A stretch of DNA of 64,000 bases from CAWVWD01 sp965662365 (GTDB lineage Bacteria; Bacteroidota; Bacteroidia; Chitinophagales; Saprospiraceae). Under the pieces are notes generated by a model. That model did not search any database, was not told the origin of the DNA, and worked only from the letters and a program-made list of their open reading frames with translations. The translations under genes were made by a program, and so were the position numbers. The DNA lies in contig CBFIHR010000013.1 of NCBI GenBank assembly GCA_965662365.1, positions 1 to 64,000 on the forward strand, in the 5' to 3' direction. This document shows, piece after piece, positions 37,280 through 45,586 of the stretch. Position 1 is the first letter of the stretch, and the number at the start of each line of letters is the position of its first letter.

Positions 37280-37378
37280 ATTTTTTTACCTGTCCCGAAG
37301 TCTCGGGAGTGATTAGTGATTCATGATTCGTAATTAGTGTGACACACAACTAACCGCTAATCAAGAATCGCTAAAAAA

Positions 37379-37984
37379 CTAATTACTAATATTATATTTT
37401 TCAAATAATTCAATTCCTTGAGTTGTCATAATTCCATATAAATGATAAGTCATCGCATTCTTATGGATTTGCGAAATCGTGTATTCCCCTACTGGAAAAA
37501 GATTTTTATCTACTACCAAATCTATTCTGCCGATGTATAACTTTGCGATGATATCGGCATTCAAATTTGGGCGATACAATCCTTGTTGCATACCATTTTC
37601 GATATTTTCTTTTATCGACCGATAAGTATGTTCAAAATGTAAAGACTCCATCAACTCCCAGCCTTTCGCATAGTACTTCTGCAAATCATAAATAACCGTA
37701 GGATTCACTCGTTGTAGCAATTCACTCACATATTGACTAATCTGCATCATTTCATCTATCGCATCTTTCGCATTTTTGTGAATGATAATCATCGCCTCTT
37801 TTTCCTCCGTAATGTGGGTAACCATCACTTTTTGTATCAAGTCTGCCTTATTATTCACATGTTGATACAAAGTTTTCTTAGAAATTCCGAGGTTTCTCGC
37901 CACTTCATCCATGCTGATACTTTTGATACCATATTGCATGAACATTTCTCCCGCTTTTGTTACTATTTTTTTCCCAATATCCAT
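37379..37984 (-). CDS. TetR/AcrR-family repressor of the efflux operon
   Basis: The 201-residue regulator has an N-terminal helix-turn-helix (about 25-50, ISMDEVARNLGISKKTLYQHV) and a helical ligand-binding domain. It is the first gene of the efflux operon and should repress its own promoter until a pump substrate binds. The promoter lies at 38012-38042, and a TGGAAAC-N16-GTTTCCA inverted repeat (38033-38062) overlaps the -33 element, a likely operator. The leader is about 20 nt. Confidence 0.92.
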   Translation of the reverse strand: MDIGKKIVTKAGEMFMQYGIKSISMDEVARNLGISKKTLYQHVNNKADLIQKVMVTHITEEKEAMIIIHKNAKDAIDEMMQISQYVSELLQRVNPTVIYDLQKYYAKGWELMESLHFEHTYRSIKENIENGMQQGLYRPNLNADIIAKLYIGRIDLVVDKNLFPVGEYTISQIHKNAMTYHLYGIMTTQGIELFEKYNISN

Positions 37985-38011
37985 CTACTACATTTCATTC
38001 AATTAGTGCCG

Positions 38012-38042
38012 CAAAAGTACACCGTAAAACCATGGAAACAAA
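38012..38042 (-). promoter_or_regulatory. promoter of the tetR-efflux operon
   Basis: On the minus strand TTTG (38039-38042), 19 bp and TACTTTTG (38012-38019) give a full match to the Bacteroidota sigma consensus. It lies about 28 bp upstream of the tetR ATG. Confidence 0.7.
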
Positions 38043-38062
38043 TTTTAGTTTAAAAGTTTCCA
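38033..38062. promoter_or_regulatory. candidate TetR operator
   Basis: TGGAAAC (38033-38039) and GTTTCCA (38056-38062) form a 7-bp inverted repeat with a 16-bp spacer that overlaps the -33 element of the tetR promoter. Binding there would block RNA polymerase. The assignment is by position only. Confidence 0.45.
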
Positions 38063-38368
38063 AAGTTTTTTCTATGTTAACTATTTGATAATCAACACTT
38101 AATTTTAAGTAAAATTATTTTGTAGTAGGAAAATCTAAGAAATAATGAATTATAGTATAATAATTCGGCTGTCAATTCGAAATGAGTTATTTTATTGGGA
38201 TTTCAATATTTTTATTCTTCATTAAAATGATTTCATAATCCTTACTTTTTCATCTTAATTTCTTTGCAACATCGTAAAGGATTTAAATATCTATTAAGTA
38301 ATCTTGTTCAAAATCTATTGCACTTTCCGTAAAAATAATTGTCTAAACAACAAAAAATCATCAAAAAA

Positions 38369-39091
38369 TCAAGGAATAATAAACTGCTTCAGCTCGTCTT
38401 TAGAACCCGAAAATACATTCAAATCCACCGCACCATTGATGCCATTCACTCGACCTCGATTCGTATATTGCCAAAAATGCCACTCTTTTCCATTAACCAG
38501 TTTTGGTCGAGGCCAAACCGTATAAGCCGCCACCCAAACCGTATAATCATCAAAATTTCCATCGACATATTCCTCAAACCAATTTTTATTCACATACAAA
38601 ATCGGCTTTACGCCGTAATGTTTTTCAATGATTTTTAACCAATTTTTCGCCCCTTTAATAACGATTTTTTTCGGTCGATTATCGTTCACTTCCAAATCCA
38701 AAACTGGCGGAAAATCCCCCGATGACAACTTCACCGTTCTGATAAAATGCCTCGCCTGAACCGCCGAAGCGACCGAAGGTCGATAGAAATGATACGCTCC
38801 ACGAATGATATTTTTATCCTTAGCCGCTCGCCAGTTGAGTTCAAAATTTGGATCCCGAAAATATCCTCCTTCTGTCGCTTTTATAAACACGAAATCAATC
38901 GAAGCTTTTTTGACCTCATTCCAGTTAATCTGTTTTTGGTGATGCGACACATCAATTCCATGTACTTCAAACCCTGCAATACGAGCCACTACACCTCGTT
39001 GATATAAATATTGTCGAACTTGTCGATAAGTAATGACGACTATAATGAACACGATTAATGCAACGATTAACCGCTTATAACTTTGCTTCAT
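38369..39091 (-). CDS. glycoside hydrolase family 25 (lysozyme-type) protein
   Basis: The 240-residue protein has an N-terminal membrane anchor (about 8-21, LIVALIVFIIVVIT) and a GH25 catalytic barrel. The family signature begins HGIDVSHHQ with Asp47, and the catalytic acidic pair is seen in PPVLDLEVND (Asp132, Glu134). Further family motifs are KATEG, RGAYHFYRP and HFWQYTNRGRVNGINGAVDLN. It should cleave the glycan of peptidoglycan on the periplasmic side and may serve wall remodelling. It stands in the same direction as the hydrolase and lpx genes upstream, 97 bp after the hydrolase stop. Confidence 0.9.
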   Translation of the reverse strand: MKQSYKRLIVALIVFIIVVITYRQVRQYLYQRGVVARIAGFEVHGIDVSHHQKQINWNEVKKASIDFVFIKATEGGYFRDPNFELNWRAAKDKNIIRGAYHFYRPSVASAVQARHFIRTVKLSSGDFPPVLDLEVNDNRPKKIVIKGAKNWLKIIEKHYGVKPILYVNKNWFEEYVDGNFDDYTVWVAAYTVWPRPKLVNGKEWHFWQYTNRGRVNGINGAVDLNVFSGSKDELKQFIIP

Positions 39092-39187
39092 TTTATTTTT
39101 ATTTAATCATAGGTTTCGTCCAGCCAAGTTTACCTACAAAAAAGGCTTATAATTGACCAATACAGACAAACCCGATAGAACGCAGTT

Positions 39188-39982
39188 TTATGTGATTACA
39201 AATTCTATAAAATCCCTAATTAGCACCTGCGTCTTTTCCTTCGCTTCGAACATACCCATGTGTCCGACTTCGTCTAATATTTGAACATCAGTTACGTTAG
39301 CTAACGCACACATTTTCAAACTACTATCATACGGAACAGCGTTGTCTTGTTTACCAATAATCAATAAAATAGGAACACTTGAATTTTCCAAAACATTGGC
39401 TCGATTCGGACGATTTATCATGGCTTTCAGTGCATTCGTAATCCCTTTTTCAGGATAAGCCGTTGCGTCATCAATCATTTTTGCGACTAAATCCAAATTT
39501 TCCTTACGGAAATTATCAGAAAACAAATTTGGAATCATTTGACCTAAAAACGGAGCGTTTCCATGTCGCTCTATAAATTTAATCGTTTTTCGTCTATTCG
39601 CTTTCTTCTCTTCGGTATCAGCGAACGGATGCGAATGAAACAAGCAAAAACCGGACAACAGCTCGGGAAAATATTCGGCGAAAGCCAAAGTCGTATAACC
39701 ACCCATCGAGTGACCTACCATAATGCAGTCCGTAATTTTTAAATCGTCCAGCACTTTTTTTATTGCTTTCGCAAAATGATAGATAGTAGCTTCCTCTTGC
39801 ACCGCAGACCGACCAAAACCTGGTAAATCTATCGAGATTACTTGATGCGTTTCTGCAAAAGGTGGAATAAATGCGTTCCACATCGTGCTATCTTCACAGA
39901 AGCCATGTACGAAAACTAATGGAAAGCCTTCGCCTTGCGTTTGGTAGAATACTGGTTGTTGATTGAACTTGGTAAATGGCAT
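39188..39982 (-). CDS. alpha/beta hydrolase
   Basis: The 264-residue protein has the alpha/beta hydrolase fold with oxyanion motif FVHGF (about 24-28), nucleophile elbow GHSMGG (Ser92), an acidic residue in IIGKQDNAVP and the catalytic His in LDEVGHMGMFE. It is cytosolic. The substrate is unknown; esters or lactones are usual for this group. I chose the ATG at 39982 (MPFTKFNQQ); the longer reading from 40024 would translate an inverted-repeat spacer. It lies between the ABC ATPase and GH25 genes. Confidence 0.87.
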   Translation of the reverse strand: MPFTKFNQQPVFYQTQGEGFPLVFVHGFCEDSTMWNAFIPPFAETHQVISIDLPGFGRSAVQEEATIYHFAKAIKKVLDDLKITDCIMVGHSMGGYTTLAFAEYFPELLSGFCLFHSHPFADTEEKKANRRKTIKFIERHGNAPFLGQMIPNLFSDNFRKENLDLVAKMIDDATAYPEKGITNALKAMINRPNRANVLENSSVPILLIIGKQDNAVPYDSSLKMCALANVTDVQILDEVGHMGMFEAKEKTQVLIRDFIEFVIT

Positions 39983-39997
39983 TTTTAGATGTATGAA

Positions 39998-40037
39998 GTG
40001 TAAAGTGTGAGGTGTTAGGTTCATTCACACTTTACAC
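39998..40037. repeat. 13-bp inverted repeat upstream of the hydrolase
   Basis: GTGTAAAGTGTGA (39998-40010) pairs perfectly with 40025-40037. The spacer also repeats words such as AAGTGTGAGGTGT and ACACCTCAAACTTCACAC, like other spacers in the window. Confidence 0.65.
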
Positions 40038-40051
40038 CTCAAACTTCACAC

Positions 40052-40669
40052 TTATTTATAATCAATAATAGAGATTTTCTCGGTGCAAAACTCATAATCA
40101 TGTTCCACATTAGAAGCAACGATAACCAAACGATTGGCGGTAAATTTTTTGATTAAGGATTGATACCAGGCGACACCTTCCGCATCAAGGTTAGTGGTCG
40201 GTTCGTCTAATAGCAGAAAGTTCGTATTGGAACAAATCGCCAATGCTAATTTTAGGCGTTGTTTCATACCGGAAGAGAAAAATTTAATCTCTTTGTGTTT
40301 TGATTTAGAAAAATTGAGTAAATCTATGACGGATTCTGTATTGAGCTTGTGCTGAAACTGCTTGAATCGTTGATGAAAATCCAGCATTTCTGTCAAGGTA
40401 TATTCTTCAATCAACTCGATATAAGGTGCAGCATAACTGAGCTGCAAGTAGGTTTTGTCTTTTTCTAAAGGTTGATTATTTTCAAAAAAATTAATTTTAC
40501 CTTTTGAAGGCGTAGAATAACCTGAAAGCACTTTTAATAAAGTGGATTTTCCGGAGCCATTTGGGCCTAAGACCGCATACGCTGTATTGGCTTTAAACTC
40601 ATAATCAATGCCACGGAAAATCCATTCAAACTTATAACGTTTACCAAGTTGTTTCAACTTTATGTCCAT
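40052..40669 (-). CDS. ABC transporter ATP-binding protein
   Basis: The 205-residue ATPase has Walker A GPNGSGKST (35-43), an unusual signature FSSGMKQRLKLALA, Walker B FLLLDEPTTNLD and a degenerate H-loop region VASNVEHDYEF without a clear switch histidine triplet. It is at the short end for the family, similar to CcmA-type ATPases. No permease gene is next to it. Its start overlaps the lpxA 3' end by 29 bp, so it is co-translated with the lpx genes. A role in envelope lipid export or heme export is possible but not shown. Confidence 0.85.
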   Translation of the reverse strand: MDIKLKQLGKRYKFEWIFRGIDYEFKANTAYAVLGPNGSGKSTLLKVLSGYSTPSKGKINFFENNQPLEKDKTYLQLSYAAPYIELIEEYTLTEMLDFHQRFKQFQHKLNTESVIDLLNFSKSKHKEIKFFSSGMKQRLKLALAICSNTNFLLLDEPTTNLDAEGVAWYQSLIKKFTANRLVIVASNVEHDYEFCTEKISIIDYK

Positions 40670-41453
40670 TCAACATTTTCCCTTTAATAATTCCTCTTGA
40701 TGATGATTTAACAAAATCCACAATGATTTGAGCATGTGGTAAATGAATCATTTTTTCTTCGATATACTCAATCGCTTGAGACGTATTTAAACCATTAGAA
40801 AAAATAACTCGATACACCTCTTGAATCGCCTGCGTTTCTTCTAATGAGAACTGACGACGACGCAAACCGACTACATTTACACCCGAAAAATAAATCGGAT
40901 CACGAACCGCTTTGACGAAAGGAGGAACGTCTTTAGTGACTAAACTCCCACCTCGAACAAAAGCATGGTTTCCAATTTTTGTGAATTGATGTACGGCAGC
41001 ATAACCACCTAAAATGACATATTCACCAATCTCGACATGACCTGCTAAACCTGCAAAAGCAGCCAAAACAGAATGTTGTCCGATAATGCAATCGTGTGCA
41101 ACATGCGTATAAGACATCAATAGAACATGATCGTGAATCACTGTTTTTCCTCGGGCTTTTGTTCCACGTTTTACGGTCGCATACTCTCTTATCGTTACAT
41201 AATTTCCGATTTCGAGTGTAGAATATTCGCCTCCGAACTTTAAGTCTTGCGGTTCTGCTCCTAAAACTGCTCCCGGAAAAATCTTACAGTTACTACCAAT
41301 TCTTGTACCCGACATAATCGTTACATTCGGGCCAATCCAGGTATTATCACCAATTTCTACATCGCTGTAAATCGTGACAAAAGGATCGATAGTTACATTA
41401 TTTCCAAGTTTTACATCAGGATGAATTTGAGATAAATGTGATATTTTACTCAT
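40641..41453 (-). CDS. lpxA: acyl-ACP--UDP-N-acetylglucosamine O-acyltransferase
   Basis: LpxA performs the first step of lipid A synthesis, moving a hydroxyacyl chain from ACP to UDP-GlcNAc. The 270-residue cytosolic protein has left-handed beta-helix hexapeptide repeats over residues about 1-190 and a C-terminal helical domain. The catalytic His is in SYTHVAHDCIIGQ; VFRGGSLV-type motif appears as HAFVRGGSLVTKDVPPF. Its start overlaps the stop of lpxC-fabZ by four bases, and its end overlaps the ABC ATPase gene by 29 bp, so translation is coupled. Confidence 0.95.
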   Translation of the reverse strand: MSKISHLSQIHPDVKLGNNVTIDPFVTIYSDVEIGDNTWIGPNVTIMSGTRIGSNCKIFPGAVLGAEPQDLKFGGEYSTLEIGNYVTIREYATVKRGTKARGKTVIHDHVLLMSYTHVAHDCIIGQHSVLAAFAGLAGHVEIGEYVILGGYAAVHQFTKIGNHAFVRGGSLVTKDVPPFVKAVRDPIYFSGVNVVGLRRRQFSLEETQAIQEVYRVIFSNGLNTSQAIEYIEEKMIHLPHAQIIVDFVKSSSRGIIKGKMLNGHKVETTW

Positions 41454-42835
41454 CGTGCTTTTACAATTTGTGCAGTCAGTTCGCCCTCAGAAACCAAATT
41501 TTCACCCACATAGGCAGTACCTTTCATGTGAACAATTCCTCGCCTTATAGGAGCTAACAATTCTAATTTAAAAATTACAGTATCTCCCGGGACAACCTTT
41601 CTTTTGAATTTAGCTTTATCAATTTTTAGGAAATAAGTATCCCATTTGTCAGGTTCTTCGACCATTGATAAGGCTAAAATTCCACCTGTCTGAGCCATAG
41701 CCTCCAGCTGTAAAACACCTGGCATCACAGGATTATTCGGAAAATGTCCTTGAAAGAAGTTTTCGTTAAAAGTTATATTTTTGATACCGACAACATGCTT
41801 ATCACTAAGTTCCGTTACTTTGTCTATCAATAAAAACGGATAACGATGCGGTAACATTCCCGCTATTTGCATAGTATCATAAACTACTGGTGTTGAAGCG
41901 TCATATCTTGGCACACCTCGTAGTTTTCGTTGTTTATTATACATGGCTTTTAGATGTTTCGCCAAAGCCGTATTTGCAGTGTGTCCTGGTTTGGTAGCGA
42001 TAATCTTGCCTTTAATGCGTTTACCGACTAAGGCCAAATCACCGACAACATCTAATAATTTATGTCTTGCAGGCTCGTTACTAAAACGCAAAGCAGTTGT
42101 GTTCAATATACCTTTTTGAACTGCAATGTCCGTTTTTCCTGTTTTCTCTGCCAAACGATTTCGATCTGACTCACTTAGTTCCTTATCAACGATAACGATT
42201 GCATTATCTAAATCGCCCCCTTTTATCAAACCATTATCTAATAATTGTTCGACTTCATGCAAAAAAGCGAAAGTGCGAGCAGAACCAATTGTCGTATTAA
42301 AATCTGAAATCGACTCTAACCGTGCATATTGTTGACCTAAAACTGGCGAGTCAAAGTCAATCAACGTCGTTACGGAATAATCATCCGCAGGTGACAACAC
42401 GAACTCTGCCCCTGTCGCTTCGTCCTTAAATGAAAAAGCGGACTCAATCACTAAATAATCATTGTCTGTTTCTAAGGCTTCCGTGCCGACTGCTTGAATC
42501 GCATCTATAAAAGGCTTCGAGCTGCCGTCCAAGATTGGAACTTCGCCACCTTCGACCTCAATCAGGGCATTATCAACACCTGTACCGACAAAAGCGGCTA
42601 ACAAGTGTTCGACCGTACTAATCGTCACCTCTTTCTTACCTATTGTCGTACTTCGGTTTGTAGAAATCACATTATCTGCTGTCGCAGGAATAACCGGTGA
42701 TTTTTCAATGTCTGTTCTTTTAAATTTTAAGCCATGATTCGCAGCTGCAGGTTGAATCGTAATCTTTACAACCTGTCCTGTGTGTAGCCCAACGCCTTCT
42801 AAGTGAATACTGTCTTTAAGTGTGTTTTGCTTCAT
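41450..42835 (-). CDS. lpxC: fused UDP-3-O-acyl-GlcNAc deacetylase and 3-hydroxyacyl-ACP dehydratase
   Basis: The 461-residue bifunctional protein joins LpxC (about 1-300), the zinc deacetylase that commits lipid A synthesis, to FabZ (about 310-461), which dehydrates 3-hydroxyacyl-ACP. LpxC shows EHLLAAF and HKLLDVVGDLAL with the zinc ligands; FabZ shows HRYPFLLIDKV and the active-site motif GHFPNNPVMPGVLQLEAMAQ. Both halves draw on the same 3-hydroxyacyl-ACP pool; the fusion is typical of Bacteroidota. I chose the ATG at 42835 over a TTG at 42847. The promoter is at 43020-43051. Confidence 0.96.
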   Translation of the reverse strand: MKQNTLKDSIHLEGVGLHTGQVVKITIQPAAANHGLKFKRTDIEKSPVIPATADNVISTNRSTTIGKKEVTISTVEHLLAAFVGTGVDNALIEVEGGEVPILDGSSKPFIDAIQAVGTEALETDNDYLVIESAFSFKDEATGAEFVLSPADDYSVTTLIDFDSPVLGQQYARLESISDFNTTIGSARTFAFLHEVEQLLDNGLIKGGDLDNAIVIVDKELSESDRNRLAEKTGKTDIAVQKGILNTTALRFSNEPARHKLLDVVGDLALVGKRIKGKIIATKPGHTANTALAKHLKAMYNKQRKLRGVPRYDASTPVVYDTMQIAGMLPHRYPFLLIDKVTELSDKHVVGIKNITFNENFFQGHFPNNPVMPGVLQLEAMAQTGGILALSMVEEPDKWDTYFLKIDKAKFKRKVVPGDTVIFKLELLAPIRRGIVHMKGTAYVGENLVSEGELTAQIVKAR

Positions 42836-43019
42836 TTGGATGTCCAACTTTATTGGTAGTGAAGTGTGACTTCACTAAGGTTATCTACATTTTATTCTGT
42901 AAAAGTTGTCTTAATTATTGATTGTTAATTGATAAAAAATCAATTGTATTACGTTGTTCTGCTTTGCTTTTGCTGTTGACGACTAACTAATCCATACATT
43001 AATTAATTGTCATAAACGG

Positions 43020-43051
43020 CAAAGATACATTATTTTTTTGTTGATAGTCAA
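43020..43051 (-). promoter_or_regulatory. promoter upstream of lpxC-fabZ
   Basis: TATCTTTG (43020-43027, minus strand) lies 21 bp from TTG (43049-43051), which overlaps the lpxD stop codon. The leader would be about 180 nt, so lpxC may be expressed apart from lpxD. Confidence 0.5.
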
Positions 43052-44106
43052 TCTTTGTTACTCTCCGACATTTCTCTTACCATTCTTTCTAAGGCTCTAA
43101 GGCGTTTTTCCATTTGAGGAAGACTACGAAATACAATGTGTGAACGCACATACTCATTGTAGCCAAACGCAGGAGAACCATAAAGTGCTGTATCAGGTTT
43201 TTTAATACTGCCAGCAATACCACTTTGAGCTTGTATTTGAGTTCTATCAGCGATGGTCAAATGTCCAGCGATGCCGACCTGTCCTCCAATCATACAATTT
43301 TTACCAATCTTCACACTACCCGCTACCCCTGCTTGTGCGGCTATTGCTGTATTTTCGTCTATTTCAACGTTATGAGCGATTTGAATTAAATTATCCAATT
43401 TCACCCCATTTTTAATAACGGTTGATCCCATTGTCGCCCTATCAATCACGGTATTCGCACCGATTTCTACATCATCACCAATGACAACGTTTCCGATCTG
43501 TGGCACCTTCTGAAATGAACCATCTTTTTGAGGAGCATAACCAAACCCATCACTACCTATTACGGTATTTGGATGAATAACGCAGTTATCGCCAATGACA
43601 CAATTATGCATTATTTTCACACCAGCAAATAATTCTACATTATTACCAATTTTAACATTTTCACCTACAAAAACCTGTTCATGTAGGGTACAATTGTCGC
43701 CAATAATCGCACCAGCCCGTACAATTGTAAACAAACCAACGGTTGTATTTTTACCAATTTTAGCATTTTCATCTACGCCAGATATGCTATTATCGATTGT
43801 TTGTTGCTTCGGTGTAGATTTTTGATATTTAGAAAATTGCTGTAATAATACCGCCACACTTTGTCGGACATCTTCGACACGAATCAGTGTCGCCGAAATC
43901 GGTTGTTGAGCTTCAAAAGCCTTGCTAACCAATAAAACGGACGCCTTTGTCGTGTAAGCATAGTTTTCATATTTAGGATTTGCCAAAAAGCAAATTGCTC
44001 CTTCTGCTCCTTCTTCTATTTTTGCGGGATGTGTAATAATCACTTCAGGATTTCCTTCTATTTCGCCGTTGAGTATTTGACAGATAGTACGTGCTGTAAT
44101 TTTCAT
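43048..44106 (-). CDS. lpxD: UDP-3-O-acylglucosamine N-acyltransferase
   Basis: LpxD adds the second hydroxyacyl chain in lipid A synthesis. The 352-residue protein has the N-terminal uridine-binding domain (about 1-100, with GAICFLANPKYENYAY), the hexapeptide beta-helix (about 110-300) and a C-terminal helix. The catalytic motif QIAHNVEIDENTAIAAQAG holds the active His, and GSDGFGYAPQ is the family signature. It lies upstream of lpxC-fabZ with 200 bp between, and it reads in the same direction. Confidence 0.95.
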   Translation of the reverse strand: MKITARTICQILNGEIEGNPEVIITHPAKIEEGAEGAICFLANPKYENYAYTTKASVLLVSKAFEAQQPISATLIRVEDVRQSVAVLLQQFSKYQKSTPKQQTIDNSISGVDENAKIGKNTTVGLFTIVRAGAIIGDNCTLHEQVFVGENVKIGNNVELFAGVKIMHNCVIGDNCVIHPNTVIGSDGFGYAPQKDGSFQKVPQIGNVVIGDDVEIGANTVIDRATMGSTVIKNGVKLDNLIQIAHNVEIDENTAIAAQAGVAGSVKIGKNCMIGGQVGIAGHLTIADRTQIQAQSGIAGSIKKPDTALYGSPAFGYNEYVRSHIVFRSLPQMEKRLRALERMVREMSESNKD

Positions 44107-44596
44107 AAATTGAGGATATTTCTTTACGTTTTTTAAATTGTCACGGTTAAAGATTCAATCTAAATGTTAGTGAGTAATTTTTTACTGAAAAAAATCATTT
44201 TTTCAAAGATTAAAAAATGTTTTAATACATTTATACGTATATTTATGACGTTTATTTTTTAATTGATTTATTACTATTTAGGAAAGTGCTGATAATTCGA
44301 AGTGTTACTAATAATAAAGTGTGAGCCATAAAATAATTGATGTTTATTCACTCACGAACAACTGAAACATACCAGAATTACAACTAAAATACAACGGAAT
44401 CGTTGGCAATTGATTTTTTTAATACATTTTTTTAAAAAATTATACGACATAAGTTGTTTTACCTGTCACTATTCTTAGTATTTTGCATAGAAATGCAGGA
44501 CGTGAGGGAACCATATTGAGTTCCAAGGCATTATCAGTAGCAACAATAATTATTTTATATAAATTATTTTATTTACATTATTTTAAACGAATTAAG
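44107..44596. other. divergent spacer between lpxD and the DUF1573 gene
   Basis: The 490-bp AT-rich spacer holds the start regions of both divergent genes. An in-frame extension of the DUF1573 ORF reaches to 44483, but it lacks a signal peptide and is more likely untranslated. I see no other feature. Confidence 0.45.
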
Positions 44597-45253
44597 ATGC
44601 GACTATTCATTATCTGCTTTACGGCAAGTTCAATACTCATAGGTTGTGATAATTCATCAGAATCAATTACACAAAAACAGGGACAACAGGAATCGACAGC
44701 TCCTATTGTCGAAGCAACAACGGAAAAAATACCGGAAAATGCACCTGAGGCTGAAACCGTAAAAGCGGATATAAATACAATAAAAACAAAAACTCTTGAC
44801 GCACCCAAAAAATTTCCAATCTTGTCTTTTGATGAAAAAATGTTCAACTACGGCATGATTGAACAAGGCGATCAAGTGCGTCACACCTTTCACTTTACGA
44901 ACAAAGGCGATGCGGATTTAATTATCAAAAATGCAGAAGCGAGTTGTGGCTGTACTATGCCGACTTATCCTTTTATCCCGATTAAACCAGGCGAAACAGG
45001 AACGATTGCCGTCACGTTCAATAGCACCGGAAAAATGGGAACTCAACGACCAAACATCACCGTAACGTCTAACTCATATCCCCGAACTCAAACCTTGTAT
45101 TTAGAAGGTTTTGTAACCGATAAGTTGGCAAAAAAAGAAGAGAAAGCGTCAATAATAGAAGAAGGGATAATTATTGATATGAACGAAAATACAGCAAAAG
45201 GAAACACGACTACAGAAGTTCAAACAATAAATATTGAAGGAGAAGATAACTAA
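44597..45253 (+). CDS. DUF1573-domain lipoprotein
   Basis: From the ATG at 44597 the protein is 218 residues. It begins with a lipoprotein signal (MRLFIICFTASSILIGC; Cys17), followed by a disordered Thr/Glu-rich linker. Residues about 75-165 carry the DUF1573 (ASPM-SPD-2-Hydin-like) beta-sandwich with DEKMFNYGMIEQGDQVRHTF and EASCGCTMPTYPFIPIKPGE; the CGC motif is conserved in the family. The C-terminus is acidic. These are common envelope proteins of Bacteroidota with unclear function. The start was chosen because it opens with the signal peptide. Confidence 0.82.
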   Translation: MRLFIICFTASSILIGCDNSSESITQKQGQQESTAPIVEATTEKIPENAPEAETVKADINTIKTKTLDAPKKFPILSFDEKMFNYGMIEQGDQVRHTFHFTNKGDADLIIKNAEASCGCTMPTYPFIPIKPGETGTIAVTFNSTGKMGTQRPNITVTSNSYPRTQTLYLEGFVTDKLAKKEEKASIIEEGIIIDMNENTAKGNTTTEVQTINIEGEDN

Positions 45254-45274
45254 ATTCATCTCAAAATAATTAAA

Positions 45275-45314
45275 AAATGGCTACTCGATTCATTTCGAGT
45301 AGCCATTTCTATTT
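45275..45314. terminator. terminator after the DUF1573 gene
   Basis: AAATGGCTACTCGA (45275-45288) pairs perfectly with 45295-45308 around a 6-nt loop, followed by CTATTTTT. Confidence 0.9.
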
Positions 45315-45586
45315 TTCGGCGTATTCTTTACCTTTAATCTTGATAACGCTTTTGATAATTTAACATAAGTCATTATTCACAAATAAGTATGACCGATGAC
45401 TTACCTTATTTACGTAATCTGAAAAATTCAGGAATCTATTATCTTGCATCAAATACTAACAAACCTTGCTTTTTTCTGTTTATTGCTGTTTATTTACATA
45501 AAAAATATTGGAATAGTATTAGTTTTAATTGTTACAATTAGTATGGCAACCTTTGAAAGGTTATGGTAACAAAACCTAATTAAAAA
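45315..45586. other. intergenic region before the O-methyltransferase
   Basis: A spacer of about 270 bp. A 50-codon ORF at 45389-45541 has no domain, promoter or terminator support. An AACCTTT-G-AAAGGTT palindrome lies at 45548-45562, 25 bp before the next ATG. Confidence 0.4.

Larger units (their letters stand above)
37985..38368. other. 384-bp spacer between tetR and GH25 lysozyme
   Basis: The left third holds the tetR promoter and operator. The remainder is AT-rich; I see no ORF, hairpin terminator or RNA gene in it. Confidence 0.45.

Noticed and set aside
34580..37378. CRISPR array in the efflux operon spacers
   Set aside because: The repeats are short, imperfect, in both orientations and not separated by unique spacers of constant length; no cas gene is present.
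44483..44596. N-terminal extension of the DUF1573 protein
   Set aside because: The extra 38 residues precede an intact lipoprotein signal peptide at 44597, so the later ATG is the better start.
45389..45541. 50-codon ORF before the O-methyltransferase
   Set aside because: No promoter, terminator, domain or A-rich leader supports it, and the composition is like the surrounding spacer.
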